NCBI RefSeq assembly: GCF_026745355.1 | Contig: NC_079205.1 | Span: forward strand, 45,217,558-45,281,557 | Direction: 5' to 3' | DNA from: Beta vulgaris subsp. vulgaris | Taxonomy: Eukaryota; Streptophyta; Magnoliopsida; Caryophyllales; Amaranthaceae | DNA: 64,000 nucleotides | Shown: in pieces, positions 33,978 through 45,719 of the stretch | Layout: every line of letters begins with the position of its first letter | How positions within the stretch are numbered: position 1 is the stretch's first letter | Program-made: the position numbers and the translations under genes | The notes under the pieces: generated by a model | Told to the model about the DNA's origin: nothing | The model's database searches: none | The model's input: only the letters and a program-made list of their open reading frames with translations

Positions 33978-34259
33978 CCAAGAGTGAGCAATCATGACAA
34001 TCGTGCTAACGGTTATAATTAAAACGCTATTTAAAATAAAATACCTTTTGTATTTTGAGACCTTGGACTACCAAAGATAACCGCTCAAAGCAGATCTCCT
34101 TTCTCTCCATGCGTCTCTTTGGAAATCTTCTTTCTTTAAATTGACAAGGGCGAGATTTCTTGCGATTTGTGATATCTTAATGACTTGTGTAGAATTTCAT
34201 TTGATTTGTTGATTTTTTAACAATTGTTTCATGGGCTTTGTGCCACCCCAATTCAACAA

Positions 34260-34271
34260 TTGGGGGCAAAC
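34260..34271 (+). other. Tat element polypurine tract
   Basis: TTGGGGGCAAAC directly before the 3' LTR. Confidence 0.85.
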
Positions 34272-34916
34272 TGTTATGGCTGAATTTTTTGACAGGATGA
34301 CATTGACGCGACGACGCGATGATTCAATGACGTAGTATCATCTGACGTAAAGACACAGAAGATGCAAACCAAAGACATAGCGGAGGATGTACAATTAAGA
34401 GCAGTGCATTGAATGATAACGGTCAGGCCAAATAAGGCAAGAGCATTATAAGCCATAAATTCAGCCGTTAGAGAGGACAACATTGAAGACGCAGGAGCGT
34501 GAGCATAGAAGATTCTCCATGATTCAAGCATAGAGATTAATGTAATAATTAGTGAATTTATTTTTGTATTCGTTAGGGAAAAAAAGCCAAAGAAAGAAGA
34601 AGGCATATAAAAGGGAGAGAGAGGTCAATGACATGTTTTGACGCATATTGTGAGAAAAACATTAGAGTGAACTAAACATTCCTGTAAACGACGATTAGTC
34701 GCGAAGAAAGATAGTGAACTATATTAGTTTGGTGGATCTCCAACCACCCGCGGTTTTTTACCCATCTTCATTGGGGTTTTCCGCGTCACCACTTTTGTGT
34801 GTTCATCCCCTTTGACTCCCCTTTGCATTCTTTTGTCGCATCGACTTTAACATCATCTGGTTGACACGTCCCACAAACTTCAATTTCATCATAAGTGATA
34901 AATTTTAGCATAAATA
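34272..34916 (+). repeat. Tat element, 3' LTR
   Basis: 645 bp beginning TGTTATGGCTG. The end aligns with the CA end of the 5' LTR at TAAACA/TAAATA. It contains ACGCGACGACGCGATG-type CG-rich motifs and TATAAAA at 34606-34612. Confidence 0.88.
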
Positions 34917-35022
34917 CGTATAACTTTTATTTCATTTCCTCATTTATCCCCCATCACCCTTTTTGTCTCCCGTCTGCAAAGCAGATATCAAAATCATTCA
35001 CATATTATGCCGAATTACTCCA

Positions 35023-35601
35023 TGTTGGAAATATAAGTTAGATTAATGTATTCATGAAGAACAAATATATAAATTATATTGATACCCAATATAGAGAAGA
35101 AACTTATCTGCAGATTACAATCAACTGAACTTGATTGAATTCCACAAGAACAACGTTGCGTCGTGGTATGGAGGCCATTGCCTTAAAAACGAATTTCGCC
35201 ATTTCTGGTGTGGATTCTTGATGATGTTTGTCCCCCAAGGTTCACACAACGATCCCCGACTTCGTGCACCCGGATCGAGGATTGAAGTTTCTCAAGAATT
35301 GCTCAAAACTTAGAAGGAAGGTTGGCCTTGTGTTTTATGTTAAAGAATAATCATCTCAGAGAGAAAAACGGCCAAGAAGGTATTTAGATAAGGACTAATG
35401 AATATAAGCCATCCGAAAATAACAAAATAAGGCTTTCGGAAATCTCGAAAACCACAAGTCGCGGTAATAGGCGCGAGCCGCGGTATGTTCATGACAATCC
35501 ACCGTGAGATACGGACGTGCACCGTGAGTAGCGGCGCCCACCGCGAGTCACGACACGCCCTCACCAAAACTCTGCGTGTTCAACTTGGATAAAATCCAAC
35601 A
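35023..35601 (-). repeat. Non-coding LTR element, left LTR
   Basis: 579 bp with TGTTGG...CCAACA ends. A CG-rich patch (about 35455-35570) repeats CCGTGAG/GTCGCGG words. Confidence 0.85.
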
Positions 35602-38136
35602 ATCCTCCACAAACGCGAAGACATGAGAAACAAGAGATGAGTAGTAAAAGGAAGGTTTGATATTTACAAACTAGTGTTTAGGGATTGAACTAGCATGTTA
35701 GTGAGATGGAGTGTCCCCTCACCTACAAGTGTACACTGGATCGAACTCGCAGGAGAGAGAAAGGGACCCGATAACACATATCTTGCCCTCTAGAAACTCC
35801 TCGTTATTAATGGTATTGCTTCATGAACAATATACTACATTGTTGATCATACAATTCATTTTCCCTAAGACAACTCACATGTCTTTCACATAATTGTGAA
35901 CATACACATAATTTAACAATCCTGGCCATCACCCTGGGATTCTAGTGAGTGCTCTAGAATGCCCAGAAGTATGACATTTGACAGAAGGAGGCCATCCCTT
36001 CATACTCAAATTTGATGTTCTATTACGTTCAAATAAATTCGAATCAGCCACAAGGCATTAGAAACATCAAGTCCATTACGTTCAATTAAATTGAATCATC
36101 CATATAGGTCATGGACTCCAACAGAACCCTGTCGGTTGCCGCCGAGTATCATAAGCTCCACTTGTCAAACCACCATAAAGGATATAGACTCGCACGATCC
36201 ATTAGGTTTGAACTAAGTAGACCATCCCTTTTACAGGAGTATGATACCGACCATGTGAGATCGTGCATAAGGCATCACAACGGTGTAACCATCAAGTCCA
36301 TTCCAAGGACCACCCAAGCCTGTTGGGATATGAAACATTAAGAGAGGTCAAGCTCAACCTCACATACAATATCTCATTGTATGCCGCATACAACATCATA
36401 TTATATGCCACAGTGTGTCTATAAGCCCCGTCTTAGAACTATAGACACATTAACGGCAATCATTGTCCACCTGATCTATATGAATCTACCAAGTTCAATT
36501 GCCAGTTGAACCACCCAAAGGTAACTGATTCATCTATCCATCAAGCCCAAACAAATTACGCCACCACAAAGGTAATCGATTGTCCTGTCACTATACCATC
36601 AAGCTCACTGTTTAAACCACCAAGTCCGGTAATGGATCCTCACACATCCATTAAGTTTGAACTAGGTGAGCTACCAAACTAGCTATGGTTATGTGACCCC
36701 ACGTGAGCATGGCAATTCCCAACACGGGACCTCAAAAGCATCCATCAGGTCCTCTGAGTGAATACAACACAAACCCGTGCATGCTCCTGTCCATATGTGC
36801 CTCCATTGCCTTCACATGACAACGCATGTAAGCACCTGAAACATCACAATGTAAATGAGTATTTCATTACCCCACAACGAGTAACTTTCCAAGGATTTCC
36901 TCATCAATGAACTTCTTGACTGAACCAGTTCAACTCAATGAACCTACCCTTATGGTTGGCTCTACAACACATCTTACTTTGCATCTCCTCAACAATGCAA
37001 CCATTCAAGAACAATATGCCAACATATCCAGTTATAAACATATAAAGCATAATCATTTAAAAGATCACTTTTTAAAACCAGTTCATAAACACGTATGTGA
37101 AACACAACAATTCATGCTAACTTTCCAACTTTCTAGTTGAACCTGTTTCAAACCATGATGTCTGAACAAGATTAAGATGAGAGGTACCTTTACCAATCTT
37201 TGGCTTTTCATCCATGGACCACATAAATTACCTCATCTCCAACTTTCATCTTAACTTAAGAGTCGAAACCTTCAATTTCATAATGATATCAAGTGGAGAC
37301 AACAGAGACATAACATTAATCATGGACACATGATCACACCAAACAATGTCAAGTTCATCAATACAACTCAAACATATACCATCAAGATAAGTCAAGATAC
37401 AAACTTAGTTCATCACACAGAACTAATCAAGTGGTATAAACCATAAACCACCTATTTACCATTCAAGTCTTCTCACCAAGGTACCCTCACAGGTCAACTC
37501 CAAATTCCCGGAAGATCTAATTACTCTTCCTTCTCTAAGATGCCATTCAAGTATGCACTTTACGTATCAACTTGATACACAATAAGATAACACGATCCCA
37601 ATGCAAAAATAGCCATTGGCCTAGGCAAACTTAGTAACAGGAGAGGTAACTGCATAGGTCAATATCAAAACATTAGTGAACCTCAGAACCATGTCCCTTG
37701 CCCATAGCTTTTCAAGCTTACAACTTCAAAGTATATTGAAGGTCAACACACAACAATAGTATCCACTATGGTCCGGCAAAGACATACACTACGAGTATGA
37801 CATGTCACTAATGAGTCATGTTCAAGCTTGGTTTTCTCTAAGCATTAGTCCCAATTAGAAGTCATAAAATCCCATTGTGAATTGATCATCACCGAATCCA
37901 AATATTTAAACGCAACTTTAGCGCTAAAAGATCCGCACAATTCATAAATCAACAGGGTGAACATCGTTTCAAAATTTTCACTGTAAGTCTATTCACAAGA
38001 CTTAATTTTGTCTAACCATACCTAAACAAATAATCAATACTCAAGGAATCATCTCCAAGGTAGATAATTGAAATTAGGTTAGAATAAATTGTTCATCAAG
38101 ATGAATACAACAATATGAATGAATGCGTTTCTGAAT

Positions 38137-38701
38137 TGTTGGAAATATAAGTTAGATTAATGTATTCGTGAAGAACAAACACATAAACTATATTGATACA
38201 TAATATAGAGAAGAAACTTATCTACAAATAACAATCAACTGAAGTTGATTGAATTCCACAAGAACAACGTTGCGCCATGGTTTAGAGAGGCCACTACCTT
38301 AGAAACGAATTTTTCCATTTTCTATGCGGATTCCGGATGACGTTCGTCCGCCAAGGTTCACACAATGATTCCCGACTACGTGCACCTGGATCGAGAATTG
38401 ATGTTTCTCAAGAACTGCTCAAAACTTAGAAGGAAGGTTGGCCTTGTATTTTAGGTTAAAGAATAATCATCTCAAAGAGAAAAACGACCAAGAAGGTATT
38501 TATATAAGGGTTAAGAAAAATAAGCCCGAAATAAATCCGGAAATAACAAAATAAAGCTTTCGAAAATCTCGAAAACCGTGAGTCATGAAAATAGGCGTAA
38601 CCGTGGTATGCCTCGCAATCCACCGCAACACACGGACCCACCGCGAGTCGCGGCAAGCCCTCGCCAAAACTCTTCGCGTTCAACTTGGATAAAATCTAAT
38701 G
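38137..38701 (-). repeat. Non-coding LTR element, right LTR
   Basis: 565 bp copy of the left LTR. Its last 11 bases AAAATCTAATG differ from AAAATCCAACA at three positions, so the terminal CA is lost, but the TSD CTCCA follows directly. Confidence 0.82.
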
Positions 38702-38706
38702 CTCCA

Positions 38707-39220
38707 AGGTCAAACTAGACAGGGGTATGATTGGATAAAAATGTCGATAAACTTTTTAAAAAATAATATTGTCAGTGAACAAGAAGGAAGAGCCAAGCAC
38801 TGCACCAAATCTAAATCGATGTTATACTCTTGCTCTAGGTTCTTCTTTCAAAGATCATCAACCTTCTTCCAAATTCTGCACTTTATTTACAGTAAGCTAC
38901 TTTCTCAATCTAATATAAAGAGAAGCTGCCCAAAACTTGTTACTAGTGAATAATACTCCAGAGCTTTTATGTAAGTGTCGCCTTTGAAATCAACGAAGAA
39001 TAAGATTTGGAATCATGGCGACTTATCTTTCACGTTCACTGCCTCATTTTGGTGTTTTGCCCTGAGCATGATTAGTGATTGAAGTTTTCATGATTTTTGG
39101 TAATTTTTTTGAGATATTTCATAAATTAATTGAAGGTTATTTCTCATATTAATTTAAGGTTTTTTTTTAGATTATTAGGGTTCTATATGTCCTATGAAGG
39201 ACTCTATTGGGTAATTAAAA
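38707..39220. other. Intergenic stretch
   Basis: No gene found. Part of the right half probably belongs to the LTR of the copia remnant that follows; its left limit could not be set. Confidence 0.4.
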
Positions 39221-39701
39221 CCTCTATGCCTTTTGTAAGACTCCTTGTAATCCTCTAAGTTTCTCCATTGAAGATTTTAGAAGAACTCCCGAATCCCCTA
39301 CATGTGGACTAGCACAAAGTGACCGAACCACGTAAATCATTGTGGCTTTTGTTCATCTTCTTTATTGTTGTCTCCCTTAAATTTTATTGTTGACTATTGT
39401 TCAACATCAAATCAAATGCAACATCGTCCTAATACTTATCAATTGGTATCAAGAGCTAGGTTTTAGGTTGTTCATAGAAGGTTTATTTTTTCATGTAACA
39501 ATGAAATTCGATATTGAGAAGTTTGATAGGCATCTGAATTTTGGCCTATTATGGCAAGTGAGTATGAAAGCCATCTTAGTTCAAGGTGGTTGTCACAAGG
39601 CTCTTGACAATGTGTCTAAAAAGCCCACATATATTTTCGTGGAGAAGTGGGAGGATATAAATTTGAAGGTTATTATAGGTGATTCAACTGTCTCTCTTTG
39701 A
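39221..39701 (+). pseudogene. Copia remnant: LTR tail, PBS and start of Gag
   Basis: The PBS-like TGGTATCAAGAGC at 39444-39456 follows an LTR-like tail ending CTTATCA near 39440. A Gag start follows at 39501: KFDIEKFDRHLNFGL, then MKAILVQGGCHKALD. This is typical of plant copia Gag (Tork-like by impression). The frame ends at 39701 and the rest of the element is missing, with no second LTR seen. It is an independent, 3'-truncated insertion. Confidence 0.75.
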
Positions 39702-40335
39702 TGAAGTTTGTGGTCAAAGTGTGACCAACCGTGATCTATGATAAACCATGAGTTTTTTCTTTATAAATTTTTATCACCACCTAATACCACATTTCCAAGT
39801 GATAATGGATGATAACAAAAATTTTAGAAAGAAAATGAATTTTTGGGGATGAGATATGATTACTGTTTCGGGTAAAAACTTATATTAGGTGGGATGGATC
39901 GAGACCAGGTTTGTAGATGGCCGGATACTCGGAGACGGCTAGGAGACCTGCACAAAACGAGAGTTAGACTATCCCGGGGGTGAATCCGGGATCGCCCCTC
40001 CGACGATCAAGTTAGTTGAAGTGGATTAATTGGGATCTGTGAAGTGGATTGTCTAGAATCTCTTACCTCAATAAATGAGGACCTGCCTGCTATTTATAGG
40101 CATTGAAATGTGTGAAAACTTTCCCTGCCATGTTGGCACGAAATTTAGAGTAAGTGGGCCCCACTGGTGGACTTCCACGCTGGCTGGAAGTCTTTGGGTC
40201 TTGGACCATGCAACTGCCTAAAGTGGCAAGATTGGGCCCAAACAATTACCATGGATAATGACATGAATTTTAGTTTTATTTACAAATTTATAATACAATG
40301 CATTAACATTGCCACCATTTATGACTACTTACCAA
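39702..40335. mobile_element. Decayed MITE with an inserted segment
   Basis: 39765-39850 and 40250-40335 resemble the inner and right parts of the MITE at 19378-19717 (TATCACCACCTAATACCAC; ACCATTTATGACTACTTACCAA). Between them is about 390 bp (39860-40250) of unrelated, GC-richer sequence with CCCGGGGGTGAATCCGGGAT and a TATTTATAGG motif, possibly part of an LTR. Neither piece is assigned with confidence. Confidence 0.35.
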
Positions 40336-40964
40336 TCAAGTTGTTTTTTCATCCATATGAGCCAAAGGCAGTACAAAGAAGAGGAGGGGAGATCCAAATC
40401 TGTGACCTATTGTTCACATCACCTCAATCTTAAACACTAGGCCAAGACATCCTTGGTTACCAGACAAGCTGTCAGCGTATTGAAAATACTTAACATTTTA
40501 TTGTTTAATTTGATTATTGATCTAACTGAATTTTAATAGTAAATATGGTCTCTTACTGATTTTCTAGTGTATGTATACATATATAGTTAAGGATTTTTTT
40601 TAATTACAATATACGTATCTCAAATATAATTTTCCTGAAAAAAACTTACGGAAAATACTCTAAACCAACAAGAAGAAATGGGGGATTAGGATCCTAATGA
40701 AATTCTAAGCCAAAACAAAAATGATTGTCTGATGTGTTCATAGGCACACAATATCAAAAATTGACATCCAATCTACATTTTTAGAAACTAATTAAAAAAT
40801 TTCCATACTAAACTAATTTTAGTATATATGCAAATACTTATTCTAATCTATGATCAGTAAGAATTACTATACATCTAACATTTAAACTTATTTTTTTTTT
40901 TTATTGATTCTTATGTCCACAAAATTCCTTATATATCCTATAAAGCATTTTGTAAAGCGACAGT
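40336..40964. other. AT-rich intergenic stretch
   Basis: No gene, terminal repeat or RNA gene recognised. Confidence 0.4.
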
Positions 40965-41475
40965 CATCCCCTTCCTCCAGGCATGAAGTTTGAGTATTAC
41001 CTTAAAATGTTTTACTCCATGTAATTCACATTACTATAAAAAAATTAATAGATGCATTGTATAAGATCTAATCCCATGATTCAAACTTATATACTAATCT
41101 ATACTAATATATTAAAAGACGTGCGTAAATCAGGAACGGTGCCACGTGGCGCTCTCCCTAGAGAGTTTTAGATCATGTAATCCATGTACAATAAAAAAAA
41201 TTAGAAATTGCATAGTATAAATTTTAATCCCGTGACCTCAAGTTCATGCACTAAAGTTTTAACCACTAGACCAAGTAGTATTTAGTGCTATTATATCAAA
41301 GTACAATATTAATAAATAAAAATTTTCTTACCCGATGCATCGCCCGGGCCTAATAACTAGTCTTAAACATTAAATCAAGGAATATTTAGTATAACTATTC
41401 TAAAGTAAAATATTAATAAATGAAAAATATAGGTATCCGAAACATAACACGAGATTAAAAGCTAATTATAAACTT
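40965..41475 (+). mobile_element. Older Helitron copy, split by a younger one
   Basis: 40965-41097 and 41361-41475 join to give a diverged relative of the element inserted between them. The joined sequence keeps the family's internal order, including minus-strand tRNA-like boxes (AATCATGGGATTAGATC near 41064-41081 and TTGATTTAATGTTTAAG near 41362-41382), then AAAGTAAAATATTAATAA and AGGTATCCGAAA. Its own termini are lost. Confidence 0.5.
41098..41360 (+). mobile_element. Short Helitron with tRNA-like boxes, best preserved copy
   Basis: 263 bp. It starts TCTATACTAATATATTAAAA after A (41097) and ends TAACTAG before T (41361). The self-complementary GCCCGGGC (41342-41349) lies just upstream of the CTAG end. 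TC start, CTRR end, 3' hairpin and A/T insertion site are the Helitron signature; no protein is encoded. GCCACGTGGC is at 41141-41150. The minus strand carries TGGTCTAGTGGTTA (A-box-like, 41260-41273) and GGTCACGGGATTAA (B-box-like, 41224-41237), spaced as in a tRNA. Confidence 0.8.
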
Positions 41476-42201
41476 ATTACTTTATATTTTATTTTGAAAA
41501 AAAAAACTAATTCATTAACTTTAAAGTCATACGACACATGAATAGATGTGAAAACTAATAAACAGAACTACATATCACATAAGATCACATCACATATACA
41601 CTTTTTCTTTGAGGGGGAGGATCACATATACACTTCATCCCCAAGCCGTCTTTCACAAACTATAAAGGAATATAAAGCATTATTGCCACAGCAATAGTGC
41701 GTGTTGACGCTTAATTATGACCTATCACCTCTGCCAATAAGAGTTTTCATTACTCTTCAATAATGCATTGCTGATCCAAGATTCCAACTTCTACTTCAAT
41801 TGTATATTCCATAATTGCATTGCTGACGTCCAATGCATGTTTAGATTTTTGTAGTATATTCTTTGAATTTCAAATATCATCAGGTGGCTCATGGCTGGCA
41901 GAATTAGGAAATTATAGTATTTTTGGAATGGAATTGTTTCTTCAATATTTAATGCTATAAGCCTATAATGTACTACTGTGTTCTTGCTTTGGTAAGTCAA
42001 TAGACGATGTGTCCTAAAACATAAATTAAAGGTCTGGCCGAATCATAATCCATAACCTACCAAAGGTTGAAGACTCGATACAGCTATAGCATGCAAATTG
42101 CCAAAAAGGCCCAAAAGTGACCTACCCAAGTAACTGGTAAATTTTTTCAGGGGAATGGTTAATAAGTGGACTAAATAATCATGTGATATTTGCACCAAAG
42201 T
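41476..42201. other. Intergenic stretch
   Basis: No gene recognised; short frames here match nothing known to me. It ends in the target sequence of the retroposon at 42217. Confidence 0.4.
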
Positions 42202-42216
42202 AACTACTGCTTGATA

Positions 42217-43644
42217 AGAGAAAAAAAACAACACTCTCTCTCTCTAAATTTTTTTTCCTCTGCCTTCTCTCTACAACCAAAAACACAAACCACCTAACCC
42301 TAAAACTCGCCAGAGATCCGGCGCCGCGTAGGTTTCCGGCAGATCTCCGGCGAGTTCCACTGTTTTTTCTTTGCCTTTTCTGTCGGTTCTTCATCGAGTT
42401 TCATAGCATTCACACTTCCGCCTCGTCGCCTAGTTTTTCCTTCGTCTAGTCGGGTAGTTTTCGGGTGTTTTCCGTCGCTCGTCGCCAGCTTTACGGTCGC
42501 TTCTTCTCACTCACGCCGTTTCCGCCGTCTCCGCCGTATCCACGACCATCGTGACTTCATTTAGGTTTGGTTCCCCTTCCCCCTTCCCCTGGTTTTTCGT
42601 GGTTAGGTCATCCCCCCTCCCCTTAGTTACCAGTTTTGGGCCTCCCCTCCCCTTTGTCCTGTTTTTTTGGGCCTCCCCCTCCCCTTTCCCCCTTAGTGTT
42701 GTTTCAAAGACAACGTATAGTTACAGGGTTTCCCTCCCCCTTTCCCCCTTAGTGTTATCGCACGGAAAAACAAATTTATAGGAATTCCCCTCCCTTTTCC
42801 CCCCTTAGTGTCGCTGTCGGTGGTTGGCTTCCCCTTCCCCCTTAGTGTTATGGTCGAAGTTTCTCACGGTGGTGGTGTCGTTATCCCCCTTCCCCTGGAG
42901 TTTCTCTGGCTCTTAGTAGCGCGTCCCCTTACCCACGTTAAGTCTATTTTACTGCTTTTGTTGTCGAGGTTTTTTGGTTGGCTGATTATGGTGTTGTTGT
43001 TTATTATGGTGGTGGTAATGGTTATTTCAATCTGTCTATGTTGTTGGTTAGGGTTTGAGTGGCAATCGATTTCATATTTGGAGTTTGGTTTCCCCGATTT
43101 TAATAATCGGATGGTTCTTCGAAATCTAACCTTGGTTAGATTTCATTTTCGCTCGGTAATGATTTCATTTATCATTGCCTTGACATAACGAAATCTGAAT
43201 GCGGCCCCCCAATTTATCAATTGGGGTTACAACGCGTCCACTTATTTGCGCTTCTCCTCACAAGAGAAGCCTGTAATACCCTTCCAAAAGGGTATTAAGT
43301 CACACAAGAATGTGACTTTCTCAACAACTCGACCATCGGATTCCAGGTGACAGCAGGTCCCTGGTATTGGTCTAGTCGCGAGTTCATACTCTCGCTGGTA
43401 CTTAGTTCCCCCGCTCGTGAAATCAGCTCTCTTCTCCTACTACGTTCATCCAGCAGAGGCAACGTCATCCACCAGATCGAGCCGCTTTGTTTTAGTTTAT
43501 GTTATTTATGTATTGGCGGTTGTTGTGTAAGGGCGAGTTTAGCTCAATTTAGGTTTTGTGTTTATTTGGTTGTTTTTAGCATTAGGTTGTAATTTCGTTT
43601 TTCATTAATGCAAATTTCTTCGATGTCAAAAAAAGAAAAAAAGA
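42217..43644 (+). mobile_element. Retroposon lacking RT, flanked by a 15-bp duplication
   Basis: A perfect 15-bp duplication AACTACTGCTTGATA (42202-42216 and 43645-43659) and an A-rich tail (43628-43644) show insertion by target-primed reverse transcription. The 5' part resembles a leader (CT repeats, CCGGCG-rich, 42230-42540). 42560-42850 is an array of pyrimidine-rich units, CCCTCCCCTTTCCCCCTTAG, each followed by TGTTRT-like bases. The 3' part (43540-43625) looks like a LINE 3' UTR (TTGTAATTTCG, CATTAATGCAAATTTCTT). No endonuclease or RT is encoded. Confidence 0.8.
42560..42850 (+). repeat. Polypyrimidine tandem array
   Basis: About seven degenerate units of roughly 25-60 bp, each with CCCCTCCCC / CCCCTTAGTGT. 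Lies inside the retroposon at 42217-43644. Confidence 0.65.
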
Positions 43645-43659
43645 AACTACTGCTTGATA

Positions 43660-44809
43660 CGGCAAAAAAAAATCTTTATGGCCAATAAGCATAGGTTACA
43701 CACAAACCGTTGAATAGTCATTAATGATAAGATTATGATATTATAAAATAAGAGATTATAGGTTTTAGACCTCTTACACAAATTTATATCAAACTAAGCT
43801 TGACCTAGTCTTAAGAATTATACCTTACAACTTTAAGGTTGGGTTTGTCTCCACCATGGAACACATTGGGGGAGGGACTCTCCTTACCTTTTCCCTCACT
43901 CTTAAAGTGTCTAGCCTGCTAATCAGACCAGGTTGACCTGTGACAGGTTTCGATCCCGATAGGGCCCTTTCATCTTACTTACCTTAATTTTTTTTAGCAA
44001 GATAAGTATTTAACATAATATACTTTTGTAATATTGATATTTATTTTGTCAATGACAAGTTGACAACCAATAGCCTATTGATGTAAAAATCAAACAATAT
44101 GTAAGTCCTATTTTTATACCCAGAGCCAGCTCACGATACACACACAAAATGAAATAACCCCCTAAAATTATACTTAGGTATCATGTTAGAAGTGTATCAA
44201 ATGTGTATCAAATTTGTGGGTAATCGGATGGTTCTTCCAAGCATAAAATACACTTTCCTATAAGTATTTTGAATGATCCACTACGATTTACGAGTTTATG
44301 GGAACCACCTATGGGCTACAAGGAAGAAACCTACACAGATTGGTTGATAAATAAACTCTATACACTACAAGTGTTTGAAGGTTGTGTTTATTGAAGAACG
44401 AAAAAAAAATCTGGAGCAGCTTCTTCAAATGCAAGTATGAGGTTGATGTAATTTCTATCTCTACATGTGATATTCTACTGTATATAACATAGGTAAAATA
44501 CAGAAGAAATGGTTGAAACAAGGTGTCACTTCACACCAAAATAAAGTCACAAATATAAACGTGCGAGCGCACCAAGTCCAAAAGCACGAGCGCACTTTTC
44601 TCTCTCTGTCCCATTTTGTTCCATAGTGTTTTGGTGCGGGCGCACCATATGCTCTGCTTCGAAGTTCTTTCTTTTCTACTATTCATCATGCTACACTAAA
44701 CTCAACTCCCTGATGTAATATCGTCACATATAACTAACGAATACATGATTTAACTATAAATGTTTCAACTTATTATCATATACATATAGTTAAAGTACTA
44801 GGGTTTTCC
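43660..44809. other. Intergenic stretch
   Basis: Contains GTGCGAGCGCACC-like short repeats near 44560-44655 and a GGTTTCGATCCC word near 43947. No gene or complete element could be defined. Confidence 0.4.
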
Positions 44810-44814
44810 ATGAA

Positions 44815-45070
44815 TGGTGGTGGTTTTCGTGTGGATAGTGGTGGTTTTCGTGTGGATGTGGTGGTTTTCAGGTAGAGGTGTAGTTGATTTTGGGTGTGGA
44901 TCGGTGGTGGGTGGTGGTTTCGGGTTGATGGTGGTGGTTTTAGGTGGTGGTTTCAGGTGTGGAGCGGTGGTGGGGTGGTGGTTTCGGGTTGATGGTGGTG
45001 ATTTTAGGTGGCGGAGTGGTGGTTTCAGGTGGAGGGGTTCTAGCATGGTGGTTCCGGTGGCAAAGTGGTT
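44815..45070 (+). repeat. GGTGGTTTT minisatellite
   Basis: Degenerate units of about 20 bp such as GTGGTGGTTTTCGTGTGGAT and GTGGTGGTTTCGGGTTGATG in tandem. The frames across it are low-complexity and not genes. Confidence 0.8.
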
Positions 45071-45499
45071 GTGGACTTGTGGTCAAAGGTGATGGTCAAG
45101 GGTTTTCCATTCCCCTATTTCTAAGTGGAGAGGGTAGTGGGGAATCAAAATAGAGGGATTTGGGGTAATGAAAAGGAAAAGAGGGGCCGGGAACAAAACC
45201 CCCAATCCAAACAAGTTTTAAGAGAATGGAATCAACTAATTCCCTTTCTTTTTGTAACCGCCTAACCAAACGCCTCCTAAACACTGATAATATTCATGTT
45301 ATTTTCTGATGCTCTGCTCAAAATGTTTCTATGCACTCCATCAGAGAAATAGTAGTCATATATCTCTGTAGGTTGGTTGCCAATAGGTCGTATGTACGCA
45401 ACGAGACAAATTCAACTCTAGGGCAATGATTCTCATGCCACGACTTGTTTCGGATAAGTTTATTAGTTCTTACCAATCTTTATTCCTACATTTGTATAC

Positions 45500-45625
45500 A
45501 AAAATAATGTTTGTCCGTCAATTCAACATTTTTGGATCGGATCTAGATCGCAGTTTTCCTTATCTGAAATTTTTGGATATCCTAAATCTCGGATCGGATC
45601 AGATTATTTGAAATCAACACCCCTA
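45500..45625. mobile_element. Right end of an hAT-like element (partial)
   Basis: GGATCGGATC-rich sequence ending CAACACCCCTA, the inverse of a TAGGGGTGTTG terminus. No left partner was found. Confidence 0.35.
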
Positions 45626-45719
45626 CTAGAGACACATTAATGTTTGAGCATTAAATTGGTAAAATATGTGGCAAATCTGTGCGCTTACTCTCCACTATTA
45701 CGTGGGCCAAATTATAGTA

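Larger units (their letters stand above)
25594..34916 (+). mobile_element. Ty3/gypsy retrotransposon of the Tat type
   Basis: Order on the + strand: truncated 5' LTR, PBS TGGCGCCCACCG, Gag, protease, RT, a second archaeal-type RNase H, integrase, a 3.2-kb non-Pol region holding an antisense gene, PPT, 3' LTR. RT before integrase makes it gypsy. The extra RNase H between RT and integrase and the long 3' region with an antisense frame are marks of the Tat (Ogre/Retand) lineage. The 5' LTR lacks its first 224 bases, so no TSD can be checked. All coding parts carry lesions. Confidence 0.93.
35023..38701 (-). mobile_element. Non-coding LTR retrotransposon
   Basis: Two direct repeats starting TGTTGGAAATATAAGTTAG (35023-35601 and 38137-38701) enclose 2.5 kb. 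The 5-bp duplication CTCCA flanks them (35018-35022, 38702-38706). No Gag or Pol motif was found in any frame of the interior. The minus orientation is suggested by the purine-rich GTGGAGGAT abutting the left LTR; no standard Met-tRNA PBS is visible beside the right LTR. It would need proteins from another element. It lies 106 bp beyond the Tat element. Confidence 0.85.

Noticed and set aside
42551..43188. Two frames of 76 and 126 residues rich in Pro/Ser/Phe and Val/Leu
   Set aside because: They cover the pyrimidine array and T-rich leader of a retroposon; no known domain.
43790..43985. GGTTTCGATCCC, a B-box-like word suggesting a SINE
   Set aside because: No A box at the right spacing, no A tail and no target duplication were found.
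44798..45046. Proline/histidine-rich minus-strand frame
   Set aside because: Translation of the GGTGGTTTT minisatellite; not a gene.
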